From: Bifidobacterium asteroides
GTDB taxonomy: Bacteria; Actinomycetota; Actinomycetes; Actinomycetales; Bifidobacteriaceae
DNA length: 64,000 nt
Assembly (NCBI RefSeq): GCF_003202755.1
Contig: NZ_QGLK01000004.1
Location: 124,001 to 188,000 of the forward strand
Direction: 5' to 3'
Part shown: positions 1 to 8,396 of the stretch, piece after piece
How the letters are laid out: the number at the start of each line of letters is the position of its first letter
Position numbering within the stretch: position 1 is the first letter of the stretch
Program-made: the position numbers and the translations under genes
The notes under the pieces: model-generated
Database searches by the model: none
Told to the model about the DNA's origin: nothing
The model's input: the letters and a program-made list of their open reading frames with translations, nothing else

Positions 1-49
1 CCAGTCTGGCGGCCAATCGTGCCTGCAGATCCTGTGCTTCGTCGCTCAT
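1..49 (-). CDS. N-terminal fragment of a protein, function not visible
   Basis: Only the first 16 codons (MSDEAQDLQARLAARL) are inside the window; the rest lies beyond the left edge. The start is supported by a GAGGAGG ribosome-binding site about 6 nt upstream. It is probably the last visible gene of the pdtaR-polA-nif3 run, 35 nt after the Nif3 gene. Nothing in these residues identifies a family. Confidence 0.6.
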   Translation of the reverse strand, partial: MSDEAQDLQARLAARL

Positions 50-84
50 GCAATCATTCCTCCTCAACCACCGACCCTCGGCAG

Positions 85-1002
85 TCAGCGCACCACCATG
101 ATCCAGGGATCGGTGACGATGGATGAGACCTCCACCTGTGGACGAACACCGGTAGCCGTCTCCAGGGCCCTGGCAATATCCCCCTTGGCGTAACGGAACC
201 AGAGGCTCTCGATGGCCGAGTGCGGGGTGTTGATCAGCATGGGTCTGGGCTGATTGGGCCGACCGGTCATCCTGGCCTCGTAGAGGGCCTGCTGGTAGGC
301 ATCCGTGGCAGGGTGATGGCGCAAATCGCTGGTGATGTAGACATCGGCCCCCGTGGATCGAACCAGATCGAACTCGGAGTCCCCCGAGCCAGGCAGCAGG
401 GCGACTGTGGAGACCATGGCCCCGGACGGACCGACCGCCTGAACACCCAGAGTCGTCCTGGGCAAGAGGCCCGCCACTGTATGGACCAAATCCTCAAAAG
501 GCGTGGGCTTGGGAAGCCTTCCCCAACGACCCAGGCCTACCTGAATCCCCTGATCGGCATGCAGGTCGCGCCTAGAGACCGGCTGAGGAGCCAACGGTCT
601 CGCATCCTGCAGGTCCAGGGCATCGGCAGCCGCCTGGGCCACGCCACGGTAGGCGGCATCAGCGTTGGTATGCCCCACCCAGAGCCCGCAGTGGCACTCG
701 ATCAGCCTGGTTATCATGTCCCCCCGGAAGTCCAGGCCGGAGACCTGGTGGACCGACCTGAAGAAGAGCGGATGATGGGTGATCAGTAGGTCGGCCTTGT
801 GGTCCAGAGCCTCCTGGACCACATCGGGCCTAGGGTCCACAGCGCACCAGATCCGCCTAACCGGCCAGGACGGATCCCCCGCCACCAGACCCGGATGGTC
901 CCAGTCCTCCGCGTAATCCAGAGGGTAGAGCCCCTCCAGCAGATCCACCACCTGACCCAGGAGCACTGAACGCCCCTGAACCTCATCCTGTCGGTCAGAC
1001 AT
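85..1002 (-). CDS. Nif3-like dinuclear metal center protein (YqfO/YbgI family)
   Basis: A 305-residue cytoplasmic protein of the Nif3 family, whose members form hexamers with a two-metal site and a poorly defined hydrolase role. Visible family marks are an N-terminal EDWDHPGLVAGD segment, the metal-binding LLITHHPLFF motif near residue 75, GHTNAD further on, and a C-terminal segment with INTPHSAIESL. The reading frame is open upstream to 1044, but the ATG at 1002 follows a GAGGAGG Shine-Dalgarno with good spacing and gives the usual family N-terminus. It lies 48 nt downstream of polA in the same direction and is probably cotranscribed with it. The family call is firm; no substrate can be assigned. 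Confidence 0.88.
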   Translation of the reverse strand: MSDRQDEVQGRSVLLGQVVDLLEGLYPLDYAEDWDHPGLVAGDPSWPVRRIWCAVDPRPDVVQEALDHKADLLITHHPLFFRSVHQVSGLDFRGDMITRLIECHCGLWVGHTNADAAYRGVAQAAADALDLQDARPLAPQPVSRRDLHADQGIQVGLGRWGRLPKPTPFEDLVHTVAGLLPRTTLGVQAVGPSGAMVSTVALLPGSGDSEFDLVRSTGADVYITSDLRHHPATDAYQQALYEARMTGRPNQPRPMLINTPHSAIESLWFRYAKGDIARALETATGVRPQVEVSSIVTDPWIMVVR

Positions 1003-1050
1003 GACGATCCCTCCTCGGATCCTGCTGGTCCCGGGCCACTCCATGTCAGG

Positions 1051-3945
1051 TCAGTGAGCAGCCAGCTCCCAGTCCTGGCCGATGCCGGTGGATACGTCCA
1101 GGGGCACAGCCAATTCAACGGCATGTTCCATGGAATCCTTGACCAGTTTGGTGGCCTTGTCGGTCTCTCCGGGAGCTATTTCCACCAGCAGTTCATCGTG
1201 AATCTGCAGGGAGATGCGGCTCTTCAGCCCCTGGTCGGACAAGGCACGGCTGGCCTTGATCATGGCGATCTTCATGATGTCCGCAGCCGATCCCTGGATG
1301 GGCGCGTTGAGGGCGGCCCTCTCGGCGGCCTCGCGGGTGGGACGACGCTTGGAGCGCAGCCCAGGGAAGTAGCGCCTCCGGCCGAACATGGTCTCGGTGT
1401 AGCCCTTCTCACGGGCATCGGCCACCAGGGACTCCAAGTACTCATGGACCTTACCGAAGGTGGCGAAGTACTTGGCGCGCAGAACGTCAGCCGCAGCCGG
1501 GCTGATCTTGAGTTGCTGGGCCAGGCCATATGTGCTCAGTCCATAGGCCAGGCCGTAGCTCATGGCCTTCACGTGGGAACGCTGGTCCCCGGTGACCTCC
1601 TCCATGGGGATGTCGTAGACCAGGCTGGCCACGTACCGATGGAAGTCGGCGCCCGACTTGAAGGCGTCGATCAGGGCCTGGTCCCCGGAAAGATGGGCCA
1701 TGATCCGCAACTCAACCTGGGAGTAGTCCGAGGAGAGCAGCGCCTCATACCCGCTGCCGGGCACGAAGGCCGAGCGGATCTCGCGGCCCCGGGCATCCCG
1801 GTTGGGTATGTTCTGCAGGTTGGGATCGACCGAGCTCAGCCGGCCGGTGGCGGCCACGGTCTGCTCGTAGGTGGTGTGCAGCCGCCCATCCCGGGGGTTG
1901 ACGGCCTCGCGCAGGGTCTGCACGATCTGCTTGAGCTTGTTGGTCTCCCTGTGTTTGAGCAGGGCGCCCAGGAAGTCGTTGGCCCGCTCGTTGTTGACCG
2001 ATTTGATGTAGAGGTCCTGCAGGACCGAAACGTTGGTCGAATAGGACCCGGTCTTGGTCCTGTGGGTGGGCACCAGGCCCATGTCATCGAAGAGCACCTT
2101 GCTCAGTTGCTTGGGGCTCTGCAAATTGACACGGCTGCCGGCCCTGTCCCAGGCGATTTCCTGAGCCTGGCGGGCCTCGGCGGCGAACCTGTCGTGCATC
2201 TCCTTGAGACGGGCATCATCCACCTTGGCGCCCTCGGTCTCCATCTGCGCCAGGACTGCGGAGGTGGGCAGCTCTATGGTGCGCAGCAGGCCGTACTGGT
2301 GGCGCTCGTCCATGAGCTCCTGCAGACGCTCGGAGACCATCATGACGTACTGCGCCTGGCGAAGGATCCGGGTCCCCCGCCGACGTTCGTCCTCATCCTC
2401 TCGCCCGTCCAAGGCCAGGGCCCCCTGTGTGGCCTCTGGCTCCTCCTCTACGGGGATGGCCAGGAAGTGGGCTACGGCCTGTTCCAGATTGTCGGCATGG
2501 AAATCAGGCTCAGCCAGATAGCCTGCCAGCTTGGTGTCGAACAGGGGCAGGGGCATGTGCAGCCCCTGGCTCTCCAAGAAGTGCAGATGCTCCTTGTAGC
2601 CATGGACCACACAGGTGCCGATCCGCTGGTCAATCAGCTCCTGGATGGCCGCACGCATGTCTTCGTCAATGTCTTCCGCCATGAGGACCAGCCCGTGACC
2701 ATCCATGGAGAGAATGGCCAGCTCCTCCAGGCCATAGTCGCCGTGCTTGGCCCAGCCGATGGCGTGGAGAACCCAGTGCTCCTTCATGGCCTCGCTGCAG
2801 CGCATGGCATTCTGGTCGGTATCGCCGATGTCCTTGACATTATCCAGGGAATCGGCCATGGCCTTGACATGGTCCGCCGACTGTCGGCAAAGGGCCTTAT
2901 CCGGCAGATGATTCTCGCACCAGTCCCGCAGCTGGTCGGCCGACTCCGCCTTATCGCGCTCGGGCTGGGTGAACTCCTCCTGCTTGTTGCTGACATCGAC
3001 CAGTGCCGAGGCTGGAGAGTAATCGTAATCGGCTACCGTGTTGAATCCGCGCAGGATCTTCTTGCGGGTCTGCGGGCCAAACTGCAGCTGCTCAAAGATG
3101 GGCAGAACCTGATCCGTATGGATTGTGCCGAAACGCAGATCCTCGACCTTAACGCCCAGATCCAGGTCGCGCACCAGGGCATTGACCTTTCGGTTGAGCC
3201 GCACCTGGTCGGCATTATCCGCCAAGGCCTGGCCCTTCTTGCCGCCGATCTCGTCAGCGTGCTCCAGAATGGAATCAAGCGATCCATACTTGTTGATCCA
3301 CTTGGCGGCATAACCGTCACCCACGCCCGGCACACCGGGGATGTTGTCGGCTCCCTCGCCGCGCATGGCGGCCAGATCCGGGTACTGCTCCGGGGTCACC
3401 TTATAGCGGTCCATGATGGCCTGGGGCGTCATGTGCTTGAGGTTCTTGAAGTGGTGGCCTGGATAGAGCACAGTGATGTCGTCGTCCACCAGCTGGAAAG
3501 CATCTCGGTCACCCGACAGGACTAGGGTCTTGAAACCGGCCTGCTCCCCCATGGTTGCCAGCGTGCCGATGATGTCGTCGCCCTCATAACCCGGCTTTTC
3601 AATATAGGTAATACCCAGGCCTTTGAGCAAGTCCTGGATCAGAGGCAGCTGGCTCAGCAGTTCCTTGGGAGCGGCCTCACGGGTGCCCTTGTACTGGGGC
3701 AGCATGGCGTTGCGGAAGGTGCCGCCCTTGACGTCAAAGGCCACTCCCATGTGGGTGGGCTTCTCCTTGGCCATGACATCCGCCAGCATGGTGGCAAAGC
3801 CCCATACCGCGTTGGTGGGCTGCCCTGTCGAGGTAGTGAAGCTCTCGACGGGAAGGGCATAGAAGGCCCGGAAGGCCAGCGAATGTCCATCGACGACCAG
3901 CAGGGTGCGGCCGTCCTTGTCCTGCTTCTTCGTCTGGTCTTCCAT
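1051..3945 (-). CDS. polA: DNA polymerase I
   Basis: A 964-residue repair and lagging-strand processing polymerase. Order of domains: N-terminal 5' nuclease (about 1-300, with VVDGHSLAFRAFYALP and GYEGDDIIGTLA), a degenerate 3'-5' exonuclease-like middle region (about 340-560), and the polymerase domain (about 580-964). Polymerase motif A is DYSQVELR, and motif C is QIHDELLVE near residue 915. The exonuclease region lacks the DxE of exo I and the NxxxD of exo II, so proofreading should be absent, as in other actinobacterial Pol I. The O-helix reads KAMSYGLAYG, with Tyr where E. coli has Phe762. It starts 7 nt after the pdtaR stop, so the two genes are probably cotranscribed. Confidence 0.97.
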   Translation of the reverse strand: MEDQTKKQDKDGRTLLVVDGHSLAFRAFYALPVESFTTSTGQPTNAVWGFATMLADVMAKEKPTHMGVAFDVKGGTFRNAMLPQYKGTREAAPKELLSQLPLIQDLLKGLGITYIEKPGYEGDDIIGTLATMGEQAGFKTLVLSGDRDAFQLVDDDITVLYPGHHFKNLKHMTPQAIMDRYKVTPEQYPDLAAMRGEGADNIPGVPGVGDGYAAKWINKYGSLDSILEHADEIGGKKGQALADNADQVRLNRKVNALVRDLDLGVKVEDLRFGTIHTDQVLPIFEQLQFGPQTRKKILRGFNTVADYDYSPASALVDVSNKQEEFTQPERDKAESADQLRDWCENHLPDKALCRQSADHVKAMADSLDNVKDIGDTDQNAMRCSEAMKEHWVLHAIGWAKHGDYGLEELAILSMDGHGLVLMAEDIDEDMRAAIQELIDQRIGTCVVHGYKEHLHFLESQGLHMPLPLFDTKLAGYLAEPDFHADNLEQAVAHFLAIPVEEEPEATQGALALDGREDEDERRRGTRILRQAQYVMMVSERLQELMDERHQYGLLRTIELPTSAVLAQMETEGAKVDDARLKEMHDRFAAEARQAQEIAWDRAGSRVNLQSPKQLSKVLFDDMGLVPTHRTKTGSYSTNVSVLQDLYIKSVNNERANDFLGALLKHRETNKLKQIVQTLREAVNPRDGRLHTTYEQTVAATGRLSSVDPNLQNIPNRDARGREIRSAFVPGSGYEALLSSDYSQVELRIMAHLSGDQALIDAFKSGADFHRYVASLVYDIPMEEVTGDQRSHVKAMSYGLAYGLSTYGLAQQLKISPAAADVLRAKYFATFGKVHEYLESLVADAREKGYTETMFGRRRYFPGLRSKRRPTREAAERAALNAPIQGSAADIMKIAMIKASRALSDQGLKSRISLQIHDELLVEIAPGETDKATKLVKDSMEHAVELAVPLDVSTGIGQDWELAAH

Positions 3946-3952
3946 AGAAGGA

Positions 3953-4600
3953 CTAACGGTCGTTCTGATTGGCCACGTTGTTGATGACCACGTCGGCCAC
4001 CTCCTGCATGGTCAGCCTGCGGTCCATGGAGGTCTTCTGGATCCAGCGGAAGGCCTCGGACTCGGTCATGCCCATGTTCTCCATGAGCAGACCCTTGGCC
4101 CGGTCCACACGCTTGCGGGCTTCGAAACGGGCCTTCATGTCGGTAACTTCGTCCTTCAGGGCGTTGATCTGGTCAAAGCGAGAGATGGCCACCTCAAGGG
4201 CCGGCAACAGCTTTTCCGGAGCGAAGGGTTTGACGACGTAGGCCATGGCCCCAGCATCAGCCGCCTTCTCGACCAAGCTCTGCTGGGAGAACGCCGTCAG
4301 CATAACCACAGGAGCCAGATTCTCCTTGCCGATCTCAGTGGCGGCGGTAATGCCATCAGTGCCGGGCATCTTCACGTCCATAACGACTACATCGGGCCTC
4401 AGCTCGCGAGTCAGATCAATGGCCTCCTGGCCGCTGGCCGCCTGACCTACCACGTCATAGCCGGCATCCTCGAGAGCTTCGACGGTATCGAGCCTGATCA
4501 AAGCCTCATCTTCCGCCACAACCACGGTCCGCCCTTCTGGGGAATCGCTGCGGTTCTTACTCTCTGAAGCCACTTTCAACCTCGTTTCCTGAAAGTCCAT
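3953..4600 (-). CDS. pdtaR: ANTAR-domain response regulator (PdtaR type)
   Basis: A 215-residue RNA-binding antiterminator regulator. The N-terminal receiver domain shows the acidic pair (VVAEDEALIR), the phospho-acceptor Asp in VVMDVKMP, the Thr in VMLTAFS and Lys in VVKPFAP. A coiled linker leads to the C-terminal ANTAR helices (ARKRVDRAKGLLMENMGM to VADVVINN). In the family, ANTAR domains bind paired hexaloop RNA hairpins. The frame is open into the tRNA gene upstream; the ATG at 4600 removes that overlap and gives a normal N-terminus. Its likely partner kinase PdtaS is encoded at 33800-35287. As I recall, M. tuberculosis Rv1626 sits likewise upstream of polA. Confidence 0.9.
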   Translation of the reverse strand: MDFQETRLKVASESKNRSDSPEGRTVVVAEDEALIRLDTVEALEDAGYDVVGQAASGQEAIDLTRELRPDVVVMDVKMPGTDGITAATEIGKENLAPVVMLTAFSQQSLVEKAADAGAMAYVVKPFAPEKLLPALEVAISRFDQINALKDEVTDMKARFEARKRVDRAKGLLMENMGMTESEAFRWIQKTSMDRRLTMQEVADVVINNVANQNDR

Positions 4601-4649
4601 CCTGGCTTCACCGAAAACCGATGAGTGACGGATGGGGTTCGCTTTATCG

Positions 4650-4723
4650 TGCCCCCGGTGAGACTCGAACTCACACTGCACGGATTTTGAGGCCGTTTCC
4701 TCTACCAATTGGGATACGGGGGC
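4650..4723 (-). tRNA. tRNA-Leu (CAA) with a short variable loop
   Basis: The minus strand folds as a cloverleaf: 7-bp acceptor (GCCCCCG/CGGGGGC), 3-bp D-stem (TCC/GGA) with a large D-loop typical of tRNA-Leu, anticodon loop CTCAAAA (anticodon CAA), T-arm GTGAG-TTCGAGT-CTCAC and discriminator A. The CCA end is not encoded. The variable region is only about 5 nt, although bacterial tRNA-Leu normally has a long variable arm. One C-T mismatch closes the anticodon stem. It lies 49 nt upstream of pdtaR on the same strand. Confidence 0.85.
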
Positions 4724-4841
4724 TTTTCGTTACCACAGAGAATCTACCATACTTTGGCGACGACGCAAGGTTATCCGTGTTGAATCTGCCTTAGAATGAA
4801 GACAGTTATGTATACAGGCACATCAGCAGTCGAAGGAGAGC

Positions 4842-5438
4842 ATGATGACCACTCAGATCTATCGACGGTTCGATCCTTGGCGCACCTCCCCCGTCCAGGA
4901 GAAAGCCCGCAAGCAAATTATGGACAGCCACTACTTCAGCGTCGACAGGGTCACCTTTGAATCCAGCGACAATCAGACCTTCGACCGCAGCATCGTCAGC
5001 GAGAAGCATGGAGACACCATCGCCGTCCTGGCCATCACCGACGACGGACGGATACCACTGGTCGAGCAGTATCGTCTGCCCACCCACCGCTGGACCCTTG
5101 AATTGCCGGCCGGCCATCCGCTCAACGACAAGGAAGCCCCCATCGATGTAGCCACCAGACGACTGCGCGAAGAGGCCGGATACAAGGCTGCCTCCTTTAA
5201 CCAGTTCGCAAGGTTTATCAACACCCCCAGCTTTTCCACCCAACACACCACCCTCTTCTATGCCGAGGGCCTTACCCCGGTCCAGCCGGCCAGCCTGGCT
5301 CCAGAGACCCCACACCAGAATGTGCGACTTTTCACTGTGGCTGAGGCCTACGACATGGTGATCGCAGGGACCATACTGGATGCCAAGACCACCATCGCCA
5401 TCCTGCGGGCCAAGATTGGACTGTCCGACCTGCACTGA
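4842..5438 (+). CDS. Nudix hydrolase, ADP-ribose pyrophosphatase-like
   Basis: A 198-residue cytoplasmic Nudix protein, probably cleaving ADP-ribose or another nucleoside diphosphate sugar. The Nudix region runs from LPAGHPLNDKE to RRLREEAGY (about residues 88-114). Against the consensus GX5EX7REUXEEXGU the first Glu of REUXEE is Arg here, while the EE pair and Gly are kept. The start ATG follows GAAGGAGAGC; a second ATG three bases later would also work. It stands alone on the plus strand, divergent from the tRNA-pdtaR unit and convergent with pyk. The fold is clear; the exact substrate is not. Confidence 0.85.
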   Translation: MMTTQIYRRFDPWRTSPVQEKARKQIMDSHYFSVDRVTFESSDNQTFDRSIVSEKHGDTIAVLAITDDGRIPLVEQYRLPTHRWTLELPAGHPLNDKEAPIDVATRRLREEAGYKAASFNQFARFINTPSFSTQHTTLFYAEGLTPVQPASLAPETPHQNVRLFTVAEAYDMVIAGTILDAKTTIAILRAKIGLSDLH

Positions 5439-5452
5439 GGCTGTTCCTGCGA

Positions 5453-5640
5453 CAGCTGACTGCAGTCGATGCGGCTTAAACAGCTAGCCGACTGGCACAG
5501 GAACCTTCCTCGCATAGTGAACCGGTGGCCTCTCCACTACCCTGTCAGGCAGGCAAAGACCACCGGTTCGTTGTGCATTGGTGCCGAGCGAAGCTAACGG
5601 CTAGCCGCCCGGCTGACTCAGTCGACAGTCAGGCGGTAGG
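5453..5640. repeat. Inverted-repeat-rich intergenic region between two convergent genes
   Basis: This 210-bp gap holds a perfect 10-bp inverted repeat, GAACCGGTGG (5519-5528) and CCACCGGTTC (5560-5569), with a 31-nt loop. Weaker nested repeats flank it: CAGCTAGCCG near 5481 and CGGCTAGCCG near 5599, and CTGACTGCAGTCGA against GTCGACAGTCAG. It sits between the 3' ends of the Nudix gene and pyk, so a role in ending both transcripts is likely, but no clear T-run follows the main stem. Confidence 0.45.
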
Positions 5641-5648
5641 CCGGAAAA

Positions 5649-7091
5649 TCAGTCGTTGGCGCCAACGGTGTGGACGTAGATGCAGTCGGTGTTTCCTGGC
5701 TCATACTCACCCTGGGCACTGCTGAGCACCACTAGGCAGTCGCCGTCGGAGACCTTGCCCTGCTTCTTCAAAGTGGAGTCCACGAAGGCCATGAGGCCTG
5801 CACGGTTGAAGTCGTGGTAATCCTGCATGCACATGAATGCCTCGGTGCCCCAGCTCAGTGCCAGCCAATGATAAGTGTGCTCATCGGTGGTCAGCGCATA
5901 GATGGGGGCGGCCGGACGCTCTCGGGAGACGCGGTGCACGGTATTGCCGGTCTGAGTGAAAGCCACGATGGCCTTGGCGTTGATCTTGTCAGCCAGGTCC
6001 ACAGCTGCGGAGGAGACAGCACCAGAGTTGGACATGTCCAGGTTGTGCATATCCGGAATACGGTCAAACCCGTGGGTGGTGGCGTACTCGGAGATTCGGG
6101 CCATGGTGGAGACCGTGGTGTCTGGGTAGTCGCCCACGGCGGTCTCGTTGGAGGTCATGGTTGCGTCGGCACCGTCCAGAACAGCGTTGGCGCAGTCGGA
6201 AGCCTCGGCGCGGCTGGGGATGGGCGAATGAACCATAGAACCCAGGACCTCAGTGGCGACGATGACTGGCTTGGCGTACTGACGGGCCAGTTCGATGCAA
6301 CGCTTGGTCACCAGAGGGACCTGCTCGAAGGGCATCTCCACAGCCATGTCGCCGCGGGCCACCATGATGCCATCAAAAGCCTTGACAATCTCCTCCAGGT
6401 TCTCAACGGCCTGGGGCTTCTCAATCTTGGCCACGATGGGGATGCGACGACCCTCCTCGTCCATGATCTCGTGGGCGCGGTCGATGTCTGTGGCGAAGCG
6501 GACGAAGGACATGGCAATGATGTCGGCGCCGGTGCGGATGCCCCAGCGCAGATCCTCTTCGTCCTTGGGGGTAAGTGCCGGCAGGCTCACGGCCACGCCG
6601 GGCAGGTTGATGCCCTTGTGGGAGGAGACCGGGCCGGCCACGACCACCTTGGTGTGGACCTGGTTGCCCTCGACCTTGGTGACCTCCAGACGGACCTTGC
6701 CGTCATCGATCAGGATGGGATCGCCGGGGTGGCAGTCCCCGGGCAGACCCTTGAAGGTGGTGGAGGTCATGTGCTCGTCACCCTCGACATCGTCGGTGGT
6801 GATAGTGAACTCCTGGCCCTCCTTGAGGATGACCTTGTCTTCGCCCTGCTCGTTCTTCTTGAACCAACCGCAACGAATCTTGGGACCCTGCAGATCGACC
6901 AGGGCCGCCACGTTGCGCCCAGTCTCCTTGCTGGCCTGACGCACGTTGTTGTAAACCTTGAGGTGATCTTCGGGGGTGCCATGGGACCGGTTGAGCCTGG
7001 CCACATCCATGCCGGCCTTGACCAGCTTGGTTATGTTCTCAAGCGACTCCGAAGCCGGCCCGATGGTATCGACGATCTTGGCTTTGCGCAT
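5649..7091 (-). CDS. pyk: Pyruvate kinase
   Basis: A 480-residue glycolytic enzyme converting phosphoenolpyruvate and ADP to pyruvate and ATP. It begins MRKAKIVDTIGPAS, the usual N-terminus, and shows the active-site region IVAKIEKPQAVENLEEI (Lys and Glu for K+/Mg2+ chemistry), MVARGDMAVEMP and VATEVLGSM. The length matches the standard tetrameric enzyme without an extra C-terminal domain. It has its own promoter region (7092-7202) with an extended -10-like TGTACAAT and a LacI-type palindrome upstream, so sugar-dependent control is likely. Confidence 0.97.
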   Translation of the reverse strand: MRKAKIVDTIGPASESLENITKLVKAGMDVARLNRSHGTPEDHLKVYNNVRQASKETGRNVAALVDLQGPKIRCGWFKKNEQGEDKVILKEGQEFTITTDDVEGDEHMTSTTFKGLPGDCHPGDPILIDDGKVRLEVTKVEGNQVHTKVVVAGPVSSHKGINLPGVAVSLPALTPKDEEDLRWGIRTGADIIAMSFVRFATDIDRAHEIMDEEGRRIPIVAKIEKPQAVENLEEIVKAFDGIMVARGDMAVEMPFEQVPLVTKRCIELARQYAKPVIVATEVLGSMVHSPIPSRAEASDCANAVLDGADATMTSNETAVGDYPDTTVSTMARISEYATTHGFDRIPDMHNLDMSNSGAVSSAAVDLADKINAKAIVAFTQTGNTVHRVSRERPAAPIYALTTDEHTYHWLALSWGTEAFMCMQDYHDFNRAGLMAFVDSTLKKQGKVSDGDCLVVLSSAQGEYEPGNTDCIYVHTVGAND

Positions 7092-7128
7092 ATGCTACCT
7101 GCCTGTTCTTTTTCTTACTTACCGTTCC

Positions 7129-7134
7129 ATTGTA
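7129..7134 (-). promoter_or_regulatory. Candidate -10 element of pyk
   Basis: On the minus strand TGTACAAT reads as an extended -10 about 38 nt upstream of the pyk start; the -35 (TGGTTT near 7152-7157) is weak, which fits a promoter that needs an activator. Confidence 0.5.
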
Positions 7135-7166
7135 CAGACTCGGTCTGAAGGAAACCAGTATTTCCC

Positions 7167-7178
7167 GTTAGCGCTAAC
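7167..7178. promoter_or_regulatory. LacI-family operator candidate upstream of pyk
   Basis: GTTAGCGCTAAC is a perfect 12-bp palindrome with the central CG typical of LacI-family operators. It lies just upstream of the weak -35 of pyk, a position more compatible with activation than with repression. In bifidobacteria a LacI-family global regulator of sugar and glycolytic genes (AraQ) is known; assigning this site to it is an inference. Confidence 0.6.
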
Positions 7179-7202
7179 AATCCTTGTGACTCACGGGGTT
7201 GC

Positions 7203-8204
7203 TCATTGTTTCGTTCTCCGTGGGGCGGATTCAGACGACACCCGACGACTCTTGAGCACTGAAGCCAGAGCGGCGATGCCTACGGCCAAGACGATGACCA
7301 GCAGGGACGCCCAAGTCGGTATGTCCGGTACGACTTCCACGGGCTGTCCGCCGTTGATGAAGGGCAGCGTGTTGCCGTGCAGAGCCTCCATGATCAGCTT
7401 GACCCCGATGAAGGCCAGGACCACAGCCAGCCCCAGGGGCAGATACTCCAGCTTGTCCAGCAGGGATCCCAACAGGAAGTAAAGCTGCTGAAGGCCCAGC
7501 AGGGCGAAGACGTTGGAGGTGAAGACGATGAAGGGGTCCTTGGTCAGTCCGAAGATGGCCGGAATGGAGTCAAAGGCGAACATGACATCGGTGGTGCCGA
7601 TGGCCAGGAAGACCACCAGCATGGGCGTGAAGTAGCGCTTGCCTTCGAAGGTGGTCCGCAGGTGCTCACCGTCATAGTGGCTGGTGATGGGGATGACCCG
7701 GCGCAGGACCCTGATAAGCCCGTTCTCGTGGTACTCCTCCTGCTTGCCTCGGCTGGAGACCATGTTCCAGGCGGTGTAGAGCAGGAAGAAGCCGAAGATG
7801 AAGAAGACCCAGGTGAAGCGGGTGATCAGCGCCGTTCCGGCCAGGATGAAGATGCCGCGCAGCAGCAGGGCGATGGTGATGCCGACGCTGAGTACATAAC
7901 GCTGAAGACGCAAGGGCACAGCGAAGTTGCCCATGATGATGACAAAAACGAAGAGGTTGTCGATACTGAGCGAGTACTCGGTCAGCCAGCCCGAGTAGAA
8001 CTCGATGGCCGGCTTGGATCCGGCCACCTTCCAGATCAGCGCACCAAAAATCAGGGCCATCACCACGAAGAACCCGATGTGCCGCACGCATTCGCCGGTC
8101 GAGGGCACATGTGGCCGCCGCCCGATCACCAGAAGATCGACCACAAAGAAGACGGCCAGCACAACCAGGCTTACAACCATGAACGGCAGAGGTGTCTCGG
8201 ACAT
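7203..8204 (-). CDS. TerC family integral membrane protein
   Basis: A 333-residue polytopic membrane protein of the TerC/Alx/YkoY family, whose characterised members export Mn2+ or act with metal-loaded exoenzymes. The pattern is typical: an N-terminal pair of membrane helices, the acidic SLSIDNLFVFVIIMGNF segment, and a second AFDSIPAIFGLTKDPFIVF segment, both with Asp residues inside the membrane. The ATG at 8204 (MSETPLPF) with GGTGAT upstream is preferred to the in-frame ATG at 8225. It follows uvrB in the same direction after a terminator-like hairpin, so it may have its own promoter in the 8205-8364 gap. I saw no convincing yybP-ykoY riboswitch there. Confidence 0.88.
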   Translation of the reverse strand: MSETPLPFMVVSLVVLAVFFVVDLLVIGRRPHVPSTGECVRHIGFFVVMALIFGALIWKVAGSKPAIEFYSGWLTEYSLSIDNLFVFVIIMGNFAVPLRLQRYVLSVGITIALLLRGIFILAGTALITRFTWVFFIFGFFLLYTAWNMVSSRGKQEEYHENGLIRVLRRVIPITSHYDGEHLRTTFEGKRYFTPMLVVFLAIGTTDVMFAFDSIPAIFGLTKDPFIVFTSNVFALLGLQQLYFLLGSLLDKLEYLPLGLAVVLAFIGVKLIMEALHGNTLPFINGGQPVEVVPDIPTWASLLVIVLAVGIAALASVLKSRRVSSESAPRRTKQ

Positions 8205-8364
8205 ATCACCAGACTTTAGCGGCAAGATATGACGTGCTCATCTCCCCCGCCTGCACGTCAGAACATCCTCACAGAAGGCGCTCTGCAGATCGGGCCTGCA
8301 ATGTCTTGCCTGACATCACAGACCTGCAACCTGGCCGGAGCGGGCCACTGGCCAATAGTAAAGA

Positions 8365-8396
8365 GCCGAGGGCCAAAACTTACTTTTTGGCCTCGG
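8365..8396 (-). terminator. Hairpin overlapping the uvrB stop codon
   Basis: On the minus strand CCGAGGCCAAAA, a 6-nt loop and TTTTGGCCCTCGG form a long stem that includes the last codons and the TAA of uvrB. CTCTTTACTATT follows. It is a likely terminator or transcript-end hairpin. Confidence 0.6.

Noticed and set aside
1054-3525. Plus-strand open frame of 823 codons opposite polA
   Set aside because: Antisense shadow of a GC-rich gene; no domain, no ribosome-binding site, low-complexity Gly/Leu/Val content.
8205-8364. yybP-ykoY manganese riboswitch upstream of terC
   Set aside because: Some similar short blocks (GGGGGAG, GCAAGAC) occur, but in the wrong order and without the expected stems.
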